DNA from: Bacillus sp. SD075
GTDB taxonomy: Bacteria; Bacillota; Bacilli; Bacillales; DSM-1321
Direction of reading: 5' to 3'
NCBI RefSeq assembly: GCF_017355165.1
Contig: NZ_JADILK010000036.1
Coordinates: forward strand, 1 to 42,897
Length of the DNA: 42,897 nucleotides
Shown here: positions 35,537 to 42,897 of the stretch, piece after piece
Numbering within the stretch: the stretch's first letter is position 1
Layout: the number at the start of each line of letters is the position of its first letter
Translations under genes and position numbers: made by a program
Notes under the pieces: model-generated
The model's database searches: none
What the model was told of the DNA's origin: nothing
The model's input: the letters and a program-made list of their open reading frames with translations, nothing else

Positions 35537-35739
35537 TGGTAAAAGGCATTATTGATCGGTTCGAAGGAAATATTGCCGTCGTTGAAATCGATGGTGGCGA
35601 TATGAAGGATTTCCCTAAAAGTTCTCTTCCCAAAGGAGCCAAAGTTGGGGATATGCTGATCATCGAAGGTGATAACATCACCATTTCTAAGGAAGGCACT
35701 GAAAAATTAAGAAAAGAAATTGACGATTTAATGGGATGA
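35536..35739 (+). CDS. DUF3006 domain protein
   Basis: 67 residues; ATG overlaps the preceding TAA (TAATG), so it is coupled to the metallo-beta-lactamase reading frame. The sequence MVKGIIDRFEGNIAVVEIDGG and VGDMLIIEGDNITISKE is typical of DUF3006, a small beta-barrel-like protein that follows ComEC-like lactamases in many Bacillaceae. Its partner is truncated here, so it may be a stranded remnant even though its own frame is intact. Followed by a strong terminator. Confidence 0.85.
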   Translation: MVKGIIDRFEGNIAVVEIDGGDMKDFPKSSLPKGAKVGDMLIIEGDNITISKEGTEKLRKEIDDLMG

Positions 35740-35763
35740 ATTATTTGAAGATTGATGATTGAG

Positions 35764-35794
35764 CCCCTTCTCTAATAAGAAGGGGTTTTTCTCT
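35764..35794 (+). terminator. Rho-independent terminator
   Basis: CCCCTTCT (35764-35771) pairs with AGAAGGGG (35778-35785), then TTTTT and a T/C-rich tail. Two further inverted repeats lie just beyond: AAGGAGTTA/TAACTCCTT (35845-35879) and ATTGGGT/ACCCAAT (35884-35905). Confidence 0.9.
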
Positions 35795-35921
35795 TTTAAT
35801 CCATTACCATTAGACTAATTATTTCGGTAAATTGAATATACTCAAAGGAGTTATCTTGCTTCTGAATCCTTAACTCCTTAGTGATTGGGTGTATGTATAC
35901 CCAATAGCCGATCTTGCCTGT

Positions 35922-36092
35922 TTACAAATCCTTTTTCATGTTTTCGAGTTCCCATTGTAAGTCCTCGTATTTATCAAAATAAAATTCGATTTCTAATTGC
36001 TCTTTGTAATCATTGGAACAAGACAAACGGTAGTCCAATGTCATGTAATTTTTTCCGCAACAAGCGCATTTCGAGAAATAATCTAACGACAT
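35922..36092 (-). CDS. Small Cys-rich (zinc-finger-like) protein
   Basis: 56 residues on the minus strand from ATG 36092, with AAGGGG eleven bases upstream, stopping with TAA at 35922. It opens MSLDYFSKCACCGKNYMTLD with CxCC, a third-position Cys in LSCSND, and continues into an acidic helix (EFYFDKYEDLQWEL). The Cys set could bind zinc. No family recognised. It lies just downstream of the CoiA-like gene's terminator, in the same direction, and is short enough to be missed by length-filtered gene calling. Confidence 0.6.
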   Translation of the reverse strand: MSLDYFSKCACCGKNYMTLDYRLSCSNDYKEQLEIEFYFDKYEDLQWELENMKKDL

Positions 36093-36136
36093 GTTTTTTC
36101 GAACCCCTTCACAGGTTTACCGGGTTTACCTGGGCA

Positions 36137-36164
36137 TAAAAAAAGCCGCTCTTTTTAGAGCAGC
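36137..36164 (-). terminator. Terminator of the CoiA-like gene
   Basis: On the minus strand GCTGCTCT-AAAA-AGAGCGGC (eight-bp stem with one mismatch) is followed by seven T. Confidence 0.85.
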
Positions 36165-36168
36165 TGCA

Positions 36169-37848
36169 TTACTTCATGGCCTGTCGGTATCGTTCACTTT
36201 TAATTTCGCTCTTTTCTTGAAGGCTTATATTTTCCCACCAAAAATAGTATTCGGCTACAATAATCATCTTTTCTTTATGAAACATTAACGCTTGCAGCAA
36301 TTCTTTATATCTTTTACGGATATTAAGCTCTCCATTAACTTTAATATATAAATCATTAGGATTTTTAGGGGGACTTTCCTTTCTTCTCATGACATTAACA
36401 AATTGTTGAGCTACTGCGGTAGGATGTACATTTGGAATACTCCCAATTATCTCTGAAAGTTCCGCATAAGTTTCACGAACCACCTTAACTGCAACTTTTG
36501 TCTTTTGTTTCTCCAGATACTCGACCGCTTTCTTTAATCGGTGTGCCTGCATTTCTTCTAAATTAGATTTTGCTTCCCAACCACTAATTAATTCGTAAAA
36601 ATACGGATCCATTTCCTTGTATTCCTGGATAGTAGATAAGATTTCAGCTTTTTCACTTTTTTCTAAACGGTCTTTTTCTTTCAGCAGCTTTTCTTGTCGT
36701 CTTATTTCGGCTTGCCGCCTTTCAGAAACAGATTGAATATACTCCTGTTGGTTTTGCAGCTCGATCAACTCAACATTAAGACTCTGCATAACCTGTTGCT
36801 TTTTAATATCAAAGCGTTCCCGGTTTTTTGTTTCCTTGACAACTGCGAGAATATTAATAGCTTCCTCATGCTGCAGCTGCTCCTGTTCTTCCTCATAAGC
36901 CTTCTTAAAATCAATATTAAGAAACTTTTCTCCGGCCCATTGTGCCGGCTGGTGTTTGCCTTCGTTATGCTCTAATTCAGCATCCGGCTGCTCAGTTGCT
37001 GCTTTTTTATCCGGCACATAATCTATATTTAATACTTCGGTTGCAAGCAACACATCCACGACTTTATCCTGTTCAATACGATAGACTTCATATTCCTCTT
37101 TAACAGCAAAATCTTTTTCCCGGATTAAGAAAAAGTGGCCATCATGATTAACGGATACAACATACTTATAGGAATCCATTAACAGGTGAAAGCTGTTCGG
37201 AATGTCAGCTAAAATAAAAAATGGTGTGGGTTTATCAAAGGGAATCATTTGTTTTTTATAGGTTTTAGTACCATCTTCATTTTCGACTAATACATTTTCA
37301 GATAGACTCGTATATTTACCCTCACCAAAAAAGGAATTTAAGACAATGATCCACGCTGTCGGTATGATTGCAGCGGAATATGTATTAGTCCTTTCGGCAA
37401 CGGTGGAACGCTTAATAGATGGACTTGCCTGTACTTCAATGGCCAATATATCTTGCTGATACAGGACTGCCACATCTGTACGAACCTGCTTATTATTGGC
37501 CCTGAAAGCACGCTCCATTAATACATGATATCCTCTTTGCTGGAACCGCTGAAACAAGTCTTTTTTTACGGCAGAATGCGCCAAGCCTTCCGCTTGAAAA
37601 CAGTTATTTCTAGTAAGGTGGGCAAAATGGTTATTCCTATCCTTTGGTCTACGAAAAATCATTTGTGTTTCACATGAATAGCAATAACAAGTCTCTTTTA
37701 ATTGATTACGAATAACATCATAATCCTGTTCTGTTAATTCTGTTGAATCGACTCTAAACACTTTGTTCCCTTGAAATTCATCTACGTCTACATGCTGCAA
37801 TACTTTTTCATAATCCGATTGGTACGGTATATAAGCATATCTAGGCAT
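36169..37848 (-). CDS. CoiA-like competence/nuclease-fold protein
   Basis: 559 residues. The N-terminal ~100 residues have a CYCYSCE zinc-type motif and NNHFAH, followed by a PD-(D/E)xK nuclease core at about 125-150 (RTDVAVLYQQDILAIEVQAS: Asp then Glu-x-Gln), as in CoiA. Cysteine pairs and these motifs match the competence protein CoiA, which helps process incoming single-stranded DNA. The second half is a long Lys/Glu/Gln-rich coiled coil (RERFDIKKQQVMQSLNVEL, then EKLLKEKDRLEKSEKAEIL), longer than chromosomal CoiA. On a plasmid it may act on conjugated or transformed DNA. Monocistronic, own terminator. Confidence 0.85.
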   Translation of the reverse strand: MPRYAYIPYQSDYEKVLQHVDVDEFQGNKVFRVDSTELTEQDYDVIRNQLKETCYCYSCETQMIFRRPKDRNNHFAHLTRNNCFQAEGLAHSAVKKDLFQRFQQRGYHVLMERAFRANNKQVRTDVAVLYQQDILAIEVQASPSIKRSTVAERTNTYSAAIIPTAWIIVLNSFFGEGKYTSLSENVLVENEDGTKTYKKQMIPFDKPTPFFILADIPNSFHLLMDSYKYVVSVNHDGHFFLIREKDFAVKEEYEVYRIEQDKVVDVLLATEVLNIDYVPDKKAATEQPDAELEHNEGKHQPAQWAGEKFLNIDFKKAYEEEQEQLQHEEAINILAVVKETKNRERFDIKKQQVMQSLNVELIELQNQQEYIQSVSERRQAEIRRQEKLLKEKDRLEKSEKAEILSTIQEYKEMDPYFYELISGWEAKSNLEEMQAHRLKKAVEYLEKQKTKVAVKVVRETYAELSEIIGSIPNVHPTAVAQQFVNVMRRKESPPKNPNDLYIKVNGELNIRKRYKELLQALMFHKEKMIIVAEYYFWWENISLQEKSEIKSERYRQAMK

Positions 37849-37978
37849 TTTCCACTCCCCCTATATACAAATAATACCAGCAAAACTACCACTCTTGTTT
37901 GTTGGCAGCAAAAAAAAGATCGCGCCCTATAATAGGAGCGGTTTCTGTTCGATTATTCCATTCACTGTTCCGGTTTTT

Positions 37979-38074
37979 TCACTCAGTGGAGGTGCAATCG
38001 GGACATATTCCCCTTTGAAATTTTTTCTCTCTTCGTTTTTCTTTTAGATTCTCAAAGAAGATGAATAGAACAAT
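37979..38074 (-). CDS. Possible tiny CxxC protein with ATT start
   Basis: GGAGGTG followed after seven bases by ATT could start a 31-residue reading frame: a hydrophobic stretch (VLFIFFENL), a basic segment, and GICPDCTSTE with a CPDC pair. Non-ATG/GTG/TTG starts are rare, so this is a weak candidate; the region could equally be non-coding. A longer frame from ATG 38209 overlaps the next gene and is less likely. Confidence 0.2.
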   Translation of the reverse strand: MVLFIFFENLKEKRREKKFQRGICPDCTSTE

Positions 38075-38140
38075 GTTAGCACCTCCAAACTTTACCCTTT
38101 GAACAAGAAACCATCCGACCAATCGTACGTTTTGAGACAC

Positions 38141-38175
38141 AAAAAAACACTCTTTTTTAGTGAGTGCCTTTTTTT
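38141..38175. terminator. Weak bidirectional terminator-like hairpin
   Basis: CACTC-TTTTTTAGT-GAGTG with A/T runs on both sides, directly after the 62-residue gene on the minus strand. Confidence 0.5.
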
Positions 38176-38180
38176 CTCGT

Positions 38181-38369
38181 TTATTTATCGTAATATCGAA
38201 GCATCCCATATAAATTCTTTTCCCACCCCAAATATGTCATAAAATCAATAAAATCATCCCTATTTAATCTGTTCCTTGCTTCCCAACTTACAATAATGTG
38301 CCATCCTTTTTTTAATTCAAATTGATAATTTAAGTGCTTGCAAAATTCCGCTTTTTGTTTAGTGGTCAT
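38181..38369 (-). CDS. Small hypothetical protein
   Basis: 62 residues with a strong ribosome site (AAGGGGG nine bases before ATG). Sequence MTTKQKAEFCKHLNYQFELK then WHIIVSWEARNRLNRDDFID and YLGWEKNLYGMLRYYDK: basic at the start, aromatic-rich at the end, no membrane segment. I do not recognise a family. A hairpin ends it. The good site and codon use suggest a real gene. Confidence 0.55.
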   Translation of the reverse strand: MTTKQKAEFCKHLNYQFELKKGWHIIVSWEARNRLNRDDFIDFMTYLGWEKNLYGMLRYYDK

Positions 38370-38450
38370 TCAAATTCCCCCTTCTTTTAAAATTGCATGT
38401 TATTAAATACGATTCAAAGAGAAAATTTTATAATCAAATGCAAGAAATGA

Positions 38451-38639
38451 GCAAAAATCCCCAATAGCATTAAAAGGACTGCTGCTGTATCAGCTTATGA
38501 GTGGATACAAAAGATAAAAAGCTCTGTTCGCTATCCAAGCGACTTTCAAATTTTTAGTATTGTTTACAACGGAGAAAATGACATTACAGATTTAGTAAGT
38601 AAGATACGCCCTATAATAAAAGATGATTTAGCTTTTTAA
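38451..38639 (+). pseudogene. Unrecognised gene remnant without start codon
   Basis: After a stop at 38448 the frame reads NSIKRTAAVSAYEWIQKIKS, then FQIFSIVYNGENDITDLVSKIRP and ends at 38639. No ATG/GTG/TTG start and no ribosome site are present. Likely the end of a decayed gene. A terminator-like inverted repeat, GATCTCT/AGAGGTTC, follows near 38665-38685. Confidence 0.3.
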
Positions 38640-38846
38640 AATTAATCAACTAAAAATATAATTTAGGGATCTCTTTAGAGGTTCTTTTTTATTTGGCTTT
38701 TTTAAAGATTGATGTTGATTTTTGAACAAATAAAAGAAGACACCCTATATAAGTGGTCTTCTTTAGTCCATCCTAATGAACTAACGCACCAAATAGTTTA
38801 AGTACCTTCTTTCAACGTCTTTTAGTTATGATAGCGCCGAGGTCCT

Positions 38847-39560
38847 CTATCTGAAGGAAATCCAATTAATCATTCGTCTAAATTTGGACTCACTAGATTC
38901 ATTACCCCTTGATAGCTTCTTTTGTACCTCTAGTATAAAAACTTCAACCTCCTGTAAATTTTTAAACGTTTCTATTGGTTTACAATATGAATTATCGTCC
39001 AATTCATCTACAAAGTATGCTGCAGCGGATTCAGATGCTCTCCCATAATCTTCTAAAAGGATTCCCATTTCTTTGGCTCTTCTAAACATTTTTGTTCTTT
39101 TAGAATCAGAGGTATAGACTGTTACATCAGCATAAACAAGTGGAATACCAGCAACCTTTGCAAATAGCACACGATGGTTCCCATCTTCAATTCGAAATTG
39201 GTCTTTATATTCCTTGAGGGTAATTGTATTGCCTCCTAGACCCCGTCCATTCATCCCTTTACGTTGCTCTGGAGTACTTTTCATATATTTAAAAAAGTAC
39301 TCGGGATTCTCTAGAAACTTCTTACAACGCTGAGATTGATCAGACCTTTCAAAAGCTTCTATAACTGAACACTCTGAGTATTTAGAGTGATATGTGCTAA
39401 AGATTTGTTGAGGGTTAACCAATTTTTGCACCTCAATTTTTGTACAACAGAATGATTCAAGTTTTGGCCAATCATTCATTTTTTTCAGTAGATCATCAGG
39501 TGGATTCATCCTGTCAATTCCTAACTTTTCATAAAACAGTGCTACGTCGTTTGTTTCCAT
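38847..39560 (-). CDS. ParB/sulfiredoxin-like nuclease-domain protein
   Basis: 237 residues from ATG 39560 (METNDVALFYEK), AAGGAG twelve bases upstream; a TTG further up directly touches the site. The core FRIEDGNHRVLFAKVAGIPLV with Asp-Gly-Asn-His-Arg is the ParB-like (DGxHR) motif of ParB/Srx-fold proteins, preceded by a basic helix with a Gly-rich GMNGRGLGGNT stretch. The rest is helical. Such proteins act in nucleotide-dependent DNA binding, DNA cleavage or nucleotide salvage; no ParA neighbour exists here, so partition is unlikely. Monocistronic. Function uncertain. Confidence 0.6.
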   Translation of the reverse strand: METNDVALFYEKLGIDRMNPPDDLLKKMNDWPKLESFCCTKIEVQKLVNPQQIFSTYHSKYSECSVIEAFERSDQSQRCKKFLENPEYFFKYMKSTPEQRKGMNGRGLGGNTITLKEYKDQFRIEDGNHRVLFAKVAGIPLVYADVTVYTSDSKRTKMFRRAKEMGILLEDYGRASESAAAYFVDELDDNSYCKPIETFKNLQEVEVFILEVQKKLSRGNESSESKFRRMINWISFR

Positions 39561-39667
39561 AGGACTACACAACTCCTTAAATAAAATAAAGACCCATTTC
39601 CTAATTCAATATATCCATACAGAGCCTGCTTCTATAAACGTTTAACTCGTCCATTAAATTTATTTTG

Positions 39668-39893
39668 CTAATATCCTTTTGACATATTAGCGATAACTAC
39701 CCCTGTATTAGTTTGGGCTCCAATAAACTTCCCATAACCGACATATATTCCGAAATGACCATAAAATTTCTTAGGATTTTTAGAATCAAATTTATTCCCG
39801 ACCTATTAATTGTCTGACAAACTCTACATAATATATTTTCCAACCTTGGTCTTTTACATAGATTAAGGACGTTTTAACAATTACAGTTCCGTA
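39668..39893 (-). pseudogene. Remnants of an NlpC/P60 cell-wall hydrolase and an adjoining protein
   Basis: On the minus strand 39802-39668 reads VGNKFDSKNPKKFYGHFGIY and continues VGYGKFIGAQTNTGVVIANM to a stop: the second half of an NlpC/P60 domain with the catalytic His (GHFGIYVG) and the GAQ/TGV strand, without the Cys part. Overlapping it, 39893-39792 gives GTVIVKTSLIYVKDQGWKIY ... EFVRQLIGRE, a beta-rich C-terminal end resembling NTF2-like domains of transfer proteins. Both lack starts. They look like debris of a second transfer locus. The rest of 39573-40305 shows no gene. Confidence 0.5.
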
Positions 39894-40233
39894 TTACTTA
39901 CACCATTAATGTCCCTTGTAATAATTTATCAGAGAACTTTCTATAAAGGATAATAGCCTGTAAAAAATTAAAATATAGATGGTTACACTTTTATATTCTA
40001 ACGAGGTTAATGTTAAAATACCCATACATAGATATATCTTTTGATAGCGTTCTTAGGCTATCCATTAAAGAAAGCGCTGAATTTTTTAGTAAAGGTCAAA
40101 GATAATTATATTTAATGTTAAAACAATGCTTCCCTACACAACTGTCATTAGAATTAATTTTCTTATTTATTCTTATAGATGGAAGCATTGAATATACTTG
40201 AGGTCCTCCAAGCATTCTAAGACCACTTAAATT

Positions 40234-40279
40234 AAATAATGAATCAGGAAATTAAGCAGCATTACCTGATCCATTATTT
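40234..40279. other. Long AT-rich inverted repeat
   Basis: AAATAATG-a-ATCAGG (40234-40248) pairs with CCTGAT-c-CATTATTT (40265-40279), 14 of 15 positions, sixteen-base loop. Another pair, AATGCTTCC/GGAAGCATT, lies just before at about 40125-40190. Could be a terminator for the plus strand or the end of a lost element. Confidence 0.4.
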
Positions 40280-40305
40280 CTTAAGTTAGGAGTTATCTTT
40301 TTTTA

Positions 40306-40590
40306 TTAAGTTCTGGTCTCTTGCATTTTATGTGTGCGTTTTAATTTATTTGTTAACCGGAAAAACTCGACCTTATTACGTTTTTCAATGAGTCATCGAT
40401 TTGTTTTTCAATTTGGGCTTTCCTGTAATCTTCAAGGGCTCTTTTTAGTACCATTTCAGCGATCACTTCAGGTTTCAGGCAATTGCTTTTCCATAAGAAG
40501 CCAACTCCTAAACCTTTTTTATTATACTGAGTACCCTGAAGATTATTATCATTTATTAAGTGCTTGCCTTGTTCCTTTTTCTTTTTTGCT
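40306..40590 (-). pseudogene. Decayed IDEAL-domain protein gene
   Basis: On the minus strand a frame without a start reads GLGVGFLWKSNCLKPEVIAE then MVLKRALEDYRKAQIEKQID, and switches near 40386 to KRNKVEFFRLTNKLK ending at 40306. The ALEDYRKAQIEKQIDDSL...FFRLTNKL pattern is that of an IDEAL domain (found in small Bacillaceae plasmid/phage proteins). At least two frame breaks are needed. Stops and frame changes continue up to about 40820, where a possible second remnant (KVRDGSLKVHATDDVIIPSK) can be read. Confidence 0.4.
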
Positions 40591-40822
40591 CGGAATTATC
40601 ACATCATCGGTGGCGTGTACTTTAAGGGAGCCGTCTCTAACTTTCAAGAAGGAATTAATGCAAGATCCTTGGCGTTGCTTGCGGCCAGGAAACACGCATT
40701 GAATATGAGTCTGGAGGTGCAGGAATCTCCAGAATTTTCACACCGACCTATATTGACCGAGGATTCTCTCCATAATGTGAAGGAAACTCTGATGAGGCAC
40801 TTCTGCATTTCATCATCGCTTA

Positions 40823-41449
40823 TCAAAAATAATCCTCAAAGTTCAATAAAATGGCCTTCATGGCTTGGCTTGAGTTTCCCTTTTCTTTAATCCTTTTCAG
40901 AAAGTCCATGAACAAAATCACCAGTAAATCCTCGACCTTCAACTCTTCATCCATCAAGTATGGGGAAATATCATGCAGGAATACCTCACCCCGGTATATC
41001 TCTGACTCCTTTATTCGAAGGGTGATTTCTGCTCGTTTTTCTTCTGAGGTCACCTCGATTTCCTCTTCCCTTTGCTCGAAAGAGAAAAGGTTGGTCGTCA
41101 CCTGCTTCAATACTCTTTTTTCAATCATCGGCCGTTCCAGGAATTTTTTTTTGGAAGAAATTAAAAAGGGACAGAGCTGTTCATATTTGGCCCCCTTTTT
41201 CACTTGTTCTAGAAAATCGAAGTATAAGAGGGCAATAAGATGATACAAACTTAGGTTTTGCGGAGCCTCTTCAAACAAATCCTTCATGTCTTCAACGAAT
41301 ACCTCCCCCCTTAAAAATTCATAATAGGGTAACTCAATTTGCACATATCGATATTTAGGCAAGAAGTAATCAAAAAACCCCTTTTTTTCCTTTTTCCCAT
41401 AAAACAGCTTGTTCGATAAAAGGTTAAATTGACTATAGGATTTCTTCAA
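40823..41449 (-). CDS. Unknown protein with an internal duplication
   Basis: 208 residues. Two similar segments can be aligned by eye: residues ~44-86 (YEFLRGEVFVEDMKDLFEE then YHLIALLYFDFLEQVKKG) and ~151-191 (IYRGEVFLHDISPYLMDEE then EDLLVILFMDFLKRIKEKG). Both have (Y/F)xRGEVFxxD followed by two helices. I do not recognise a family. No membrane segment or signal peptide. It overlaps the previous gene by 17 bases, so the two are made together. In this family of plasmids such coupled pairs may act in copy-number or transfer control; this is only inference. Confidence 0.55.
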   Translation of the reverse strand: MKKSYSQFNLLSNKLFYGKKEKKGFFDYFLPKYRYVQIELPYYEFLRGEVFVEDMKDLFEEAPQNLSLYHLIALLYFDFLEQVKKGAKYEQLCPFLISSKKKFLERPMIEKRVLKQVTTNLFSFEQREEEIEVTSEEKRAEITLRIKESEIYRGEVFLHDISPYLMDEELKVEDLLVILFMDFLKRIKEKGNSSQAMKAILLNFEDYF

Positions 41450-41921
41450 TGGAACCCCCTCTTTCTAACCAGCCTACCGTATGATGAATCATGCAAAAGG
41501 CAACCCTCCGATCGGACAGATCCTTTAAGATGGCGACTTCATGCAATCCTCCCCTTTCGCCGTATTCAGTTTCCAGCAAGTAGGTATGCATATATTCCTT
41601 CGTGTCCGCATAGTCCATTGCATAATTCACATCCTTCCATCTAGTCAAACCGAACCTTAGCAATAAGGTATTGCAGGCCGTTTGCGTCAAGGATTTTCCC
41701 GTTTTTTGCTTATATATCGGATTTAACGTTTTGCAAAGGGTCCGGAGCTTGACCTTCATGACATAATCGACAGGGAACTTAATGTCATGCTGCTTGTCCT
41801 TCCTGACTTTCCTCACCGACGTTATTTGGTACGAAGAACCTTCGGAAGATGTTTTTTGAATAGCTTTTGGTTTTGGATCCTTTTTCTTCATTTCCTCGAA
41901 AAAAGGGTTCAATGATGTCAT
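41433..41921 (-). CDS. Unknown basic plasmid protein coupled to the duplicated-domain protein
   Basis: 162 residues from ATG 41921 (MTSLNPFFEE), with AGGAGG six bases upstream; a longer start at 41993 has no ribosome site. Residues 1-50 are Lys/Ser-rich and probably disordered; residues 55-100 hold DIKFPVDYVMKVKLRTLCKT and TLNPIYKQKTGKSLTQTACN, then LLLRFGLTRW, which reads like a ribbon-helix-helix- or HTH-like nucleic-acid-binding element. Basic overall. The gene ends inside the start of the next, so they form a two-gene operon. No family recognised. Confidence 0.55.
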   Translation of the reverse strand: MTSLNPFFEEMKKKDPKPKAIQKTSSEGSSYQITSVRKVRKDKQHDIKFPVDYVMKVKLRTLCKTLNPIYKQKTGKSLTQTACNTLLLRFGLTRWKDVNYAMDYADTKEYMHTYLLETEYGERGGLHEVAILKDLSDRRVAFCMIHHTVGWLERGGSIEEIL

Positions 41922-42103
41922 CCCTTCCCTCCTCTCCCCTCTCATTCTGTAAAAATGGGAACATACCTTAGGGTCACTTTGCCAGTTTTCCACTTTACTA
42001 ACAATATAGTGGGGAAGAGGTCACTTTAGAACCGAGGAATGTATGAGCTTCCTTTACCATGGCGATACTATTTAGCAAGAATATTAAATTGCGAGGGATA
42101 TAT

Positions 42104-42214
42104 ATGATGAAAAAGAACAAAAAGGATACGGAGATAAAGAAGCAGTTTGCGAAATTAATGGAACAGGCGGGTAAAAAGGCCGGAGGAAAAATTGTAAAGG
42201 TAAAGATAAAGTAA
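42104..42214 (+). CDS. Very small lysine-rich protein
   Basis: 36 residues from ATG 42104 (or 42107), with GAGGG six bases before it. Sequence begins MMKKNKKDTEIKKQFAKLME and ends in KIVKVKIK, one amphipathic basic helix. It lies divergent from the gene pair and could be a small DNA- or RNA-binding peptide, or a chance ORF. 42215-42526 shows no gene; GC-containing hairpins (GTTGCATCAAGCAAC) lie near 42314. Confidence 0.35.
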   Translation: MMKKNKKDTEIKKQFAKLMEQAGKKAGGKIVKVKIK

Positions 42215-42526
42215 GAAGAAAGCGAATGAATGACATTCTGACTTTTATTACAAGCGTAGAATATTTACTCAGCAAATTGTTCCTTCTACCCGAAGGCGCT
42301 ATTGTAAGTTTTTGAGGTTGCATCAAGCAACCTTCAAGCAGGCTCGATGCCTGCTCTAAATCGAGAAAAAACGGATGTTTTTTTCTCCATGCGTGAACGC
42401 ACCAGCTGACGATCCAGCCGGTGTGCCTCCTTTTATTGGTTATTTCCTTCAGTGCTTTTCCAAAGGTACCCAGTCCCTATAAAACAAAAGGGAGAACCAT
42501 CCCCCTCTTGCTCGTCTTTTTTCTTA

Positions 42527-42766
42527 TTATAAATACCCCTTTTCTTTTAAGCTAACATACTTACCCGTATGGGAAACAATCAAATGGTCTAAAACTTCAA
42601 TCCCAATAATTTTCCCTGCTTCCGCCAATCGCTTTGTGACTTCAATGTCTCCCATACTCGGGGTTGGGTCACCCGATGGGTGGAAAAGGACATGTTTCCC
42701 CTTGGTAAGTTCGGTTATACCTAACTTATCCATTTTTTGATTGTATTTAAAATAAAGTTTGATCAA
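42527..42766 (-). pseudogene. radC: Truncated RadC-like JAB-domain protein
   Basis: 79 residues. From about residue 28 ([20 protein letters not shown], then [17 protein letters not shown] and [10 protein letters not shown]) it is the C-terminal half of a RadC/YsxA JAB domain. In intact RadC this is preceded by a strand and HNHPSGDP; here [12 protein letters not shown] replaces it, so the first metal His of the JAMM HxH motif is missing. The first 27 residues do not resemble RadC and are probably from other sequence. No clear ribosome site. Likely inactive. Confidence 0.75.
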
Positions 42767-42799
42767 ATTGATATTTAAAAATCTTGGTAAACGAAAAGA

Positions 42800-42835
42800 A
42801 AGAGCGTGTTTTGAGATTGATCAAAACACGCTCTT
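42800..42835. terminator. Strong inverted repeat, terminator-like
   Basis: AAGAGCGTGTTTTGA (42800-42814) pairs perfectly with TCAAAACACGCTCTT (42821-42835), six-base loop. Short A/T stretches flank it on both sides; could terminate a gene coming from beyond the right edge. Confidence 0.6.
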
Positions 42836-42897
42836 AATATATTCAGTTGAATGATTCTTTTATAAAATTGTTTGATCATTTTCCATACTTCTTAATG

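Noticed and set aside
37979..38209. 76-codon minus-strand ORF
   Set aside because: Its ATG lies inside the 3' end of the preceding small gene without a ribosome site, and a terminator-like hairpin falls in its first half; only the shorter ATT-started reading is listed, with low confidence.
40334..40890. Plus-strand ORFs of 122 and 108 codons
   Set aside because: No ribosome site or family likeness; the minus strand here carries fragments of an IDEAL-domain protein, which explains the open frames.
42084..42326. 80-codon minus-strand ORF
   Set aside because: No ribosome site, low-complexity hydrophobic/Ser-rich product; antisense to the small Lys-rich ORF.

Overview
The window looks like part of a large conjugative plasmid (or plasmid-like element) of a Gram-positive, low-GC Bacillaceae host. 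The grounds are strong AGGAGG-type ribosome sites, a TcpC/TcpE-type Gram-positive type IV secretion operon, an origin with iterons, an actin-like partition pair, CoiA-like and DUF3006 proteins, and AT-rich spacers. Genus cannot be fixed from sequence reading alone; a Peribacillus/Priestia-like host is only a guess.

Layout. (1) 1-9963, minus strand: a tightly packed conjugation operon, in transcription order replication-relaxation protein, VirD4-like coupling ATPase, VirB8/TcpC-like, TcpD-like, TcpE-like, VirB4-like ATPase, small lipoprotein, VirB6-like channel protein, CwlT-like wall hydrolase (cut by the window edge). Upstream of it (10.1-10.6 kb) lie a candidate promoter, short direct repeats and a nested inverted repeat that is a candidate oriT; no relaxase gene is visible. 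(2) 11.15-15.6 kb: the replication module. A primase-type (AEP) Rep protein and a 622-residue HTH protein diverge from an origin with six CAGGTTCCGCTC iterons and many TGGTGCAT octamers. (3) 15.66-17.37 kb: a ParM/ParR-type partition operon whose promoter is buried in 11-bp-phased GCAT repeats. (4) 17.5-19.6 kb: a degenerate tandem array of about 230-290-bp units followed by a RacA-like MerR/coiled-coil protein. This may be a second DNA-organising or segregation system and is the best candidate for something undescribed.

(5) 19.7-28.7 kb: a sigma-54-controlled catabolic region. A PAS-AAA-Fis activator sits between two gene sets. One is divergent: HpPgdA-like polysaccharide-deacetylase-fold amidohydrolase, zinc-finger small protein, CobW GTPase. 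The other is co-directional: Zn alcohol dehydrogenase, carbon-nitrogen hydrolase, NCS1 permease, SDR. Good -24/-12 promoters precede both sets. They plausibly import and open a cyclic amide/imide or similar N-heterocycle and oxidise the product; the substrate is unknown.

(6) 29-43 kb: a decaying accessory zone. UbiX is intact, but UbiD and a pyridoxamine-phosphate-oxidase-like gene each carry a one-base deletion. Three genes are chimeras or truncations: restriction endonuclease head + intradiol dioxygenase tail; MerR/DUF3967 head + ComEC-like metallo-beta-lactamase tail; RadC tail lacking the first JAMM histidine. Intact-looking genes here include a Ser/Thr kinase, DUF3006 protein, CoiA-like nuclease, ParB-like protein and a pair of unknown proteins, one with an internal duplication. 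No transposase gene was seen, so the chimeras may come from illegitimate recombination.
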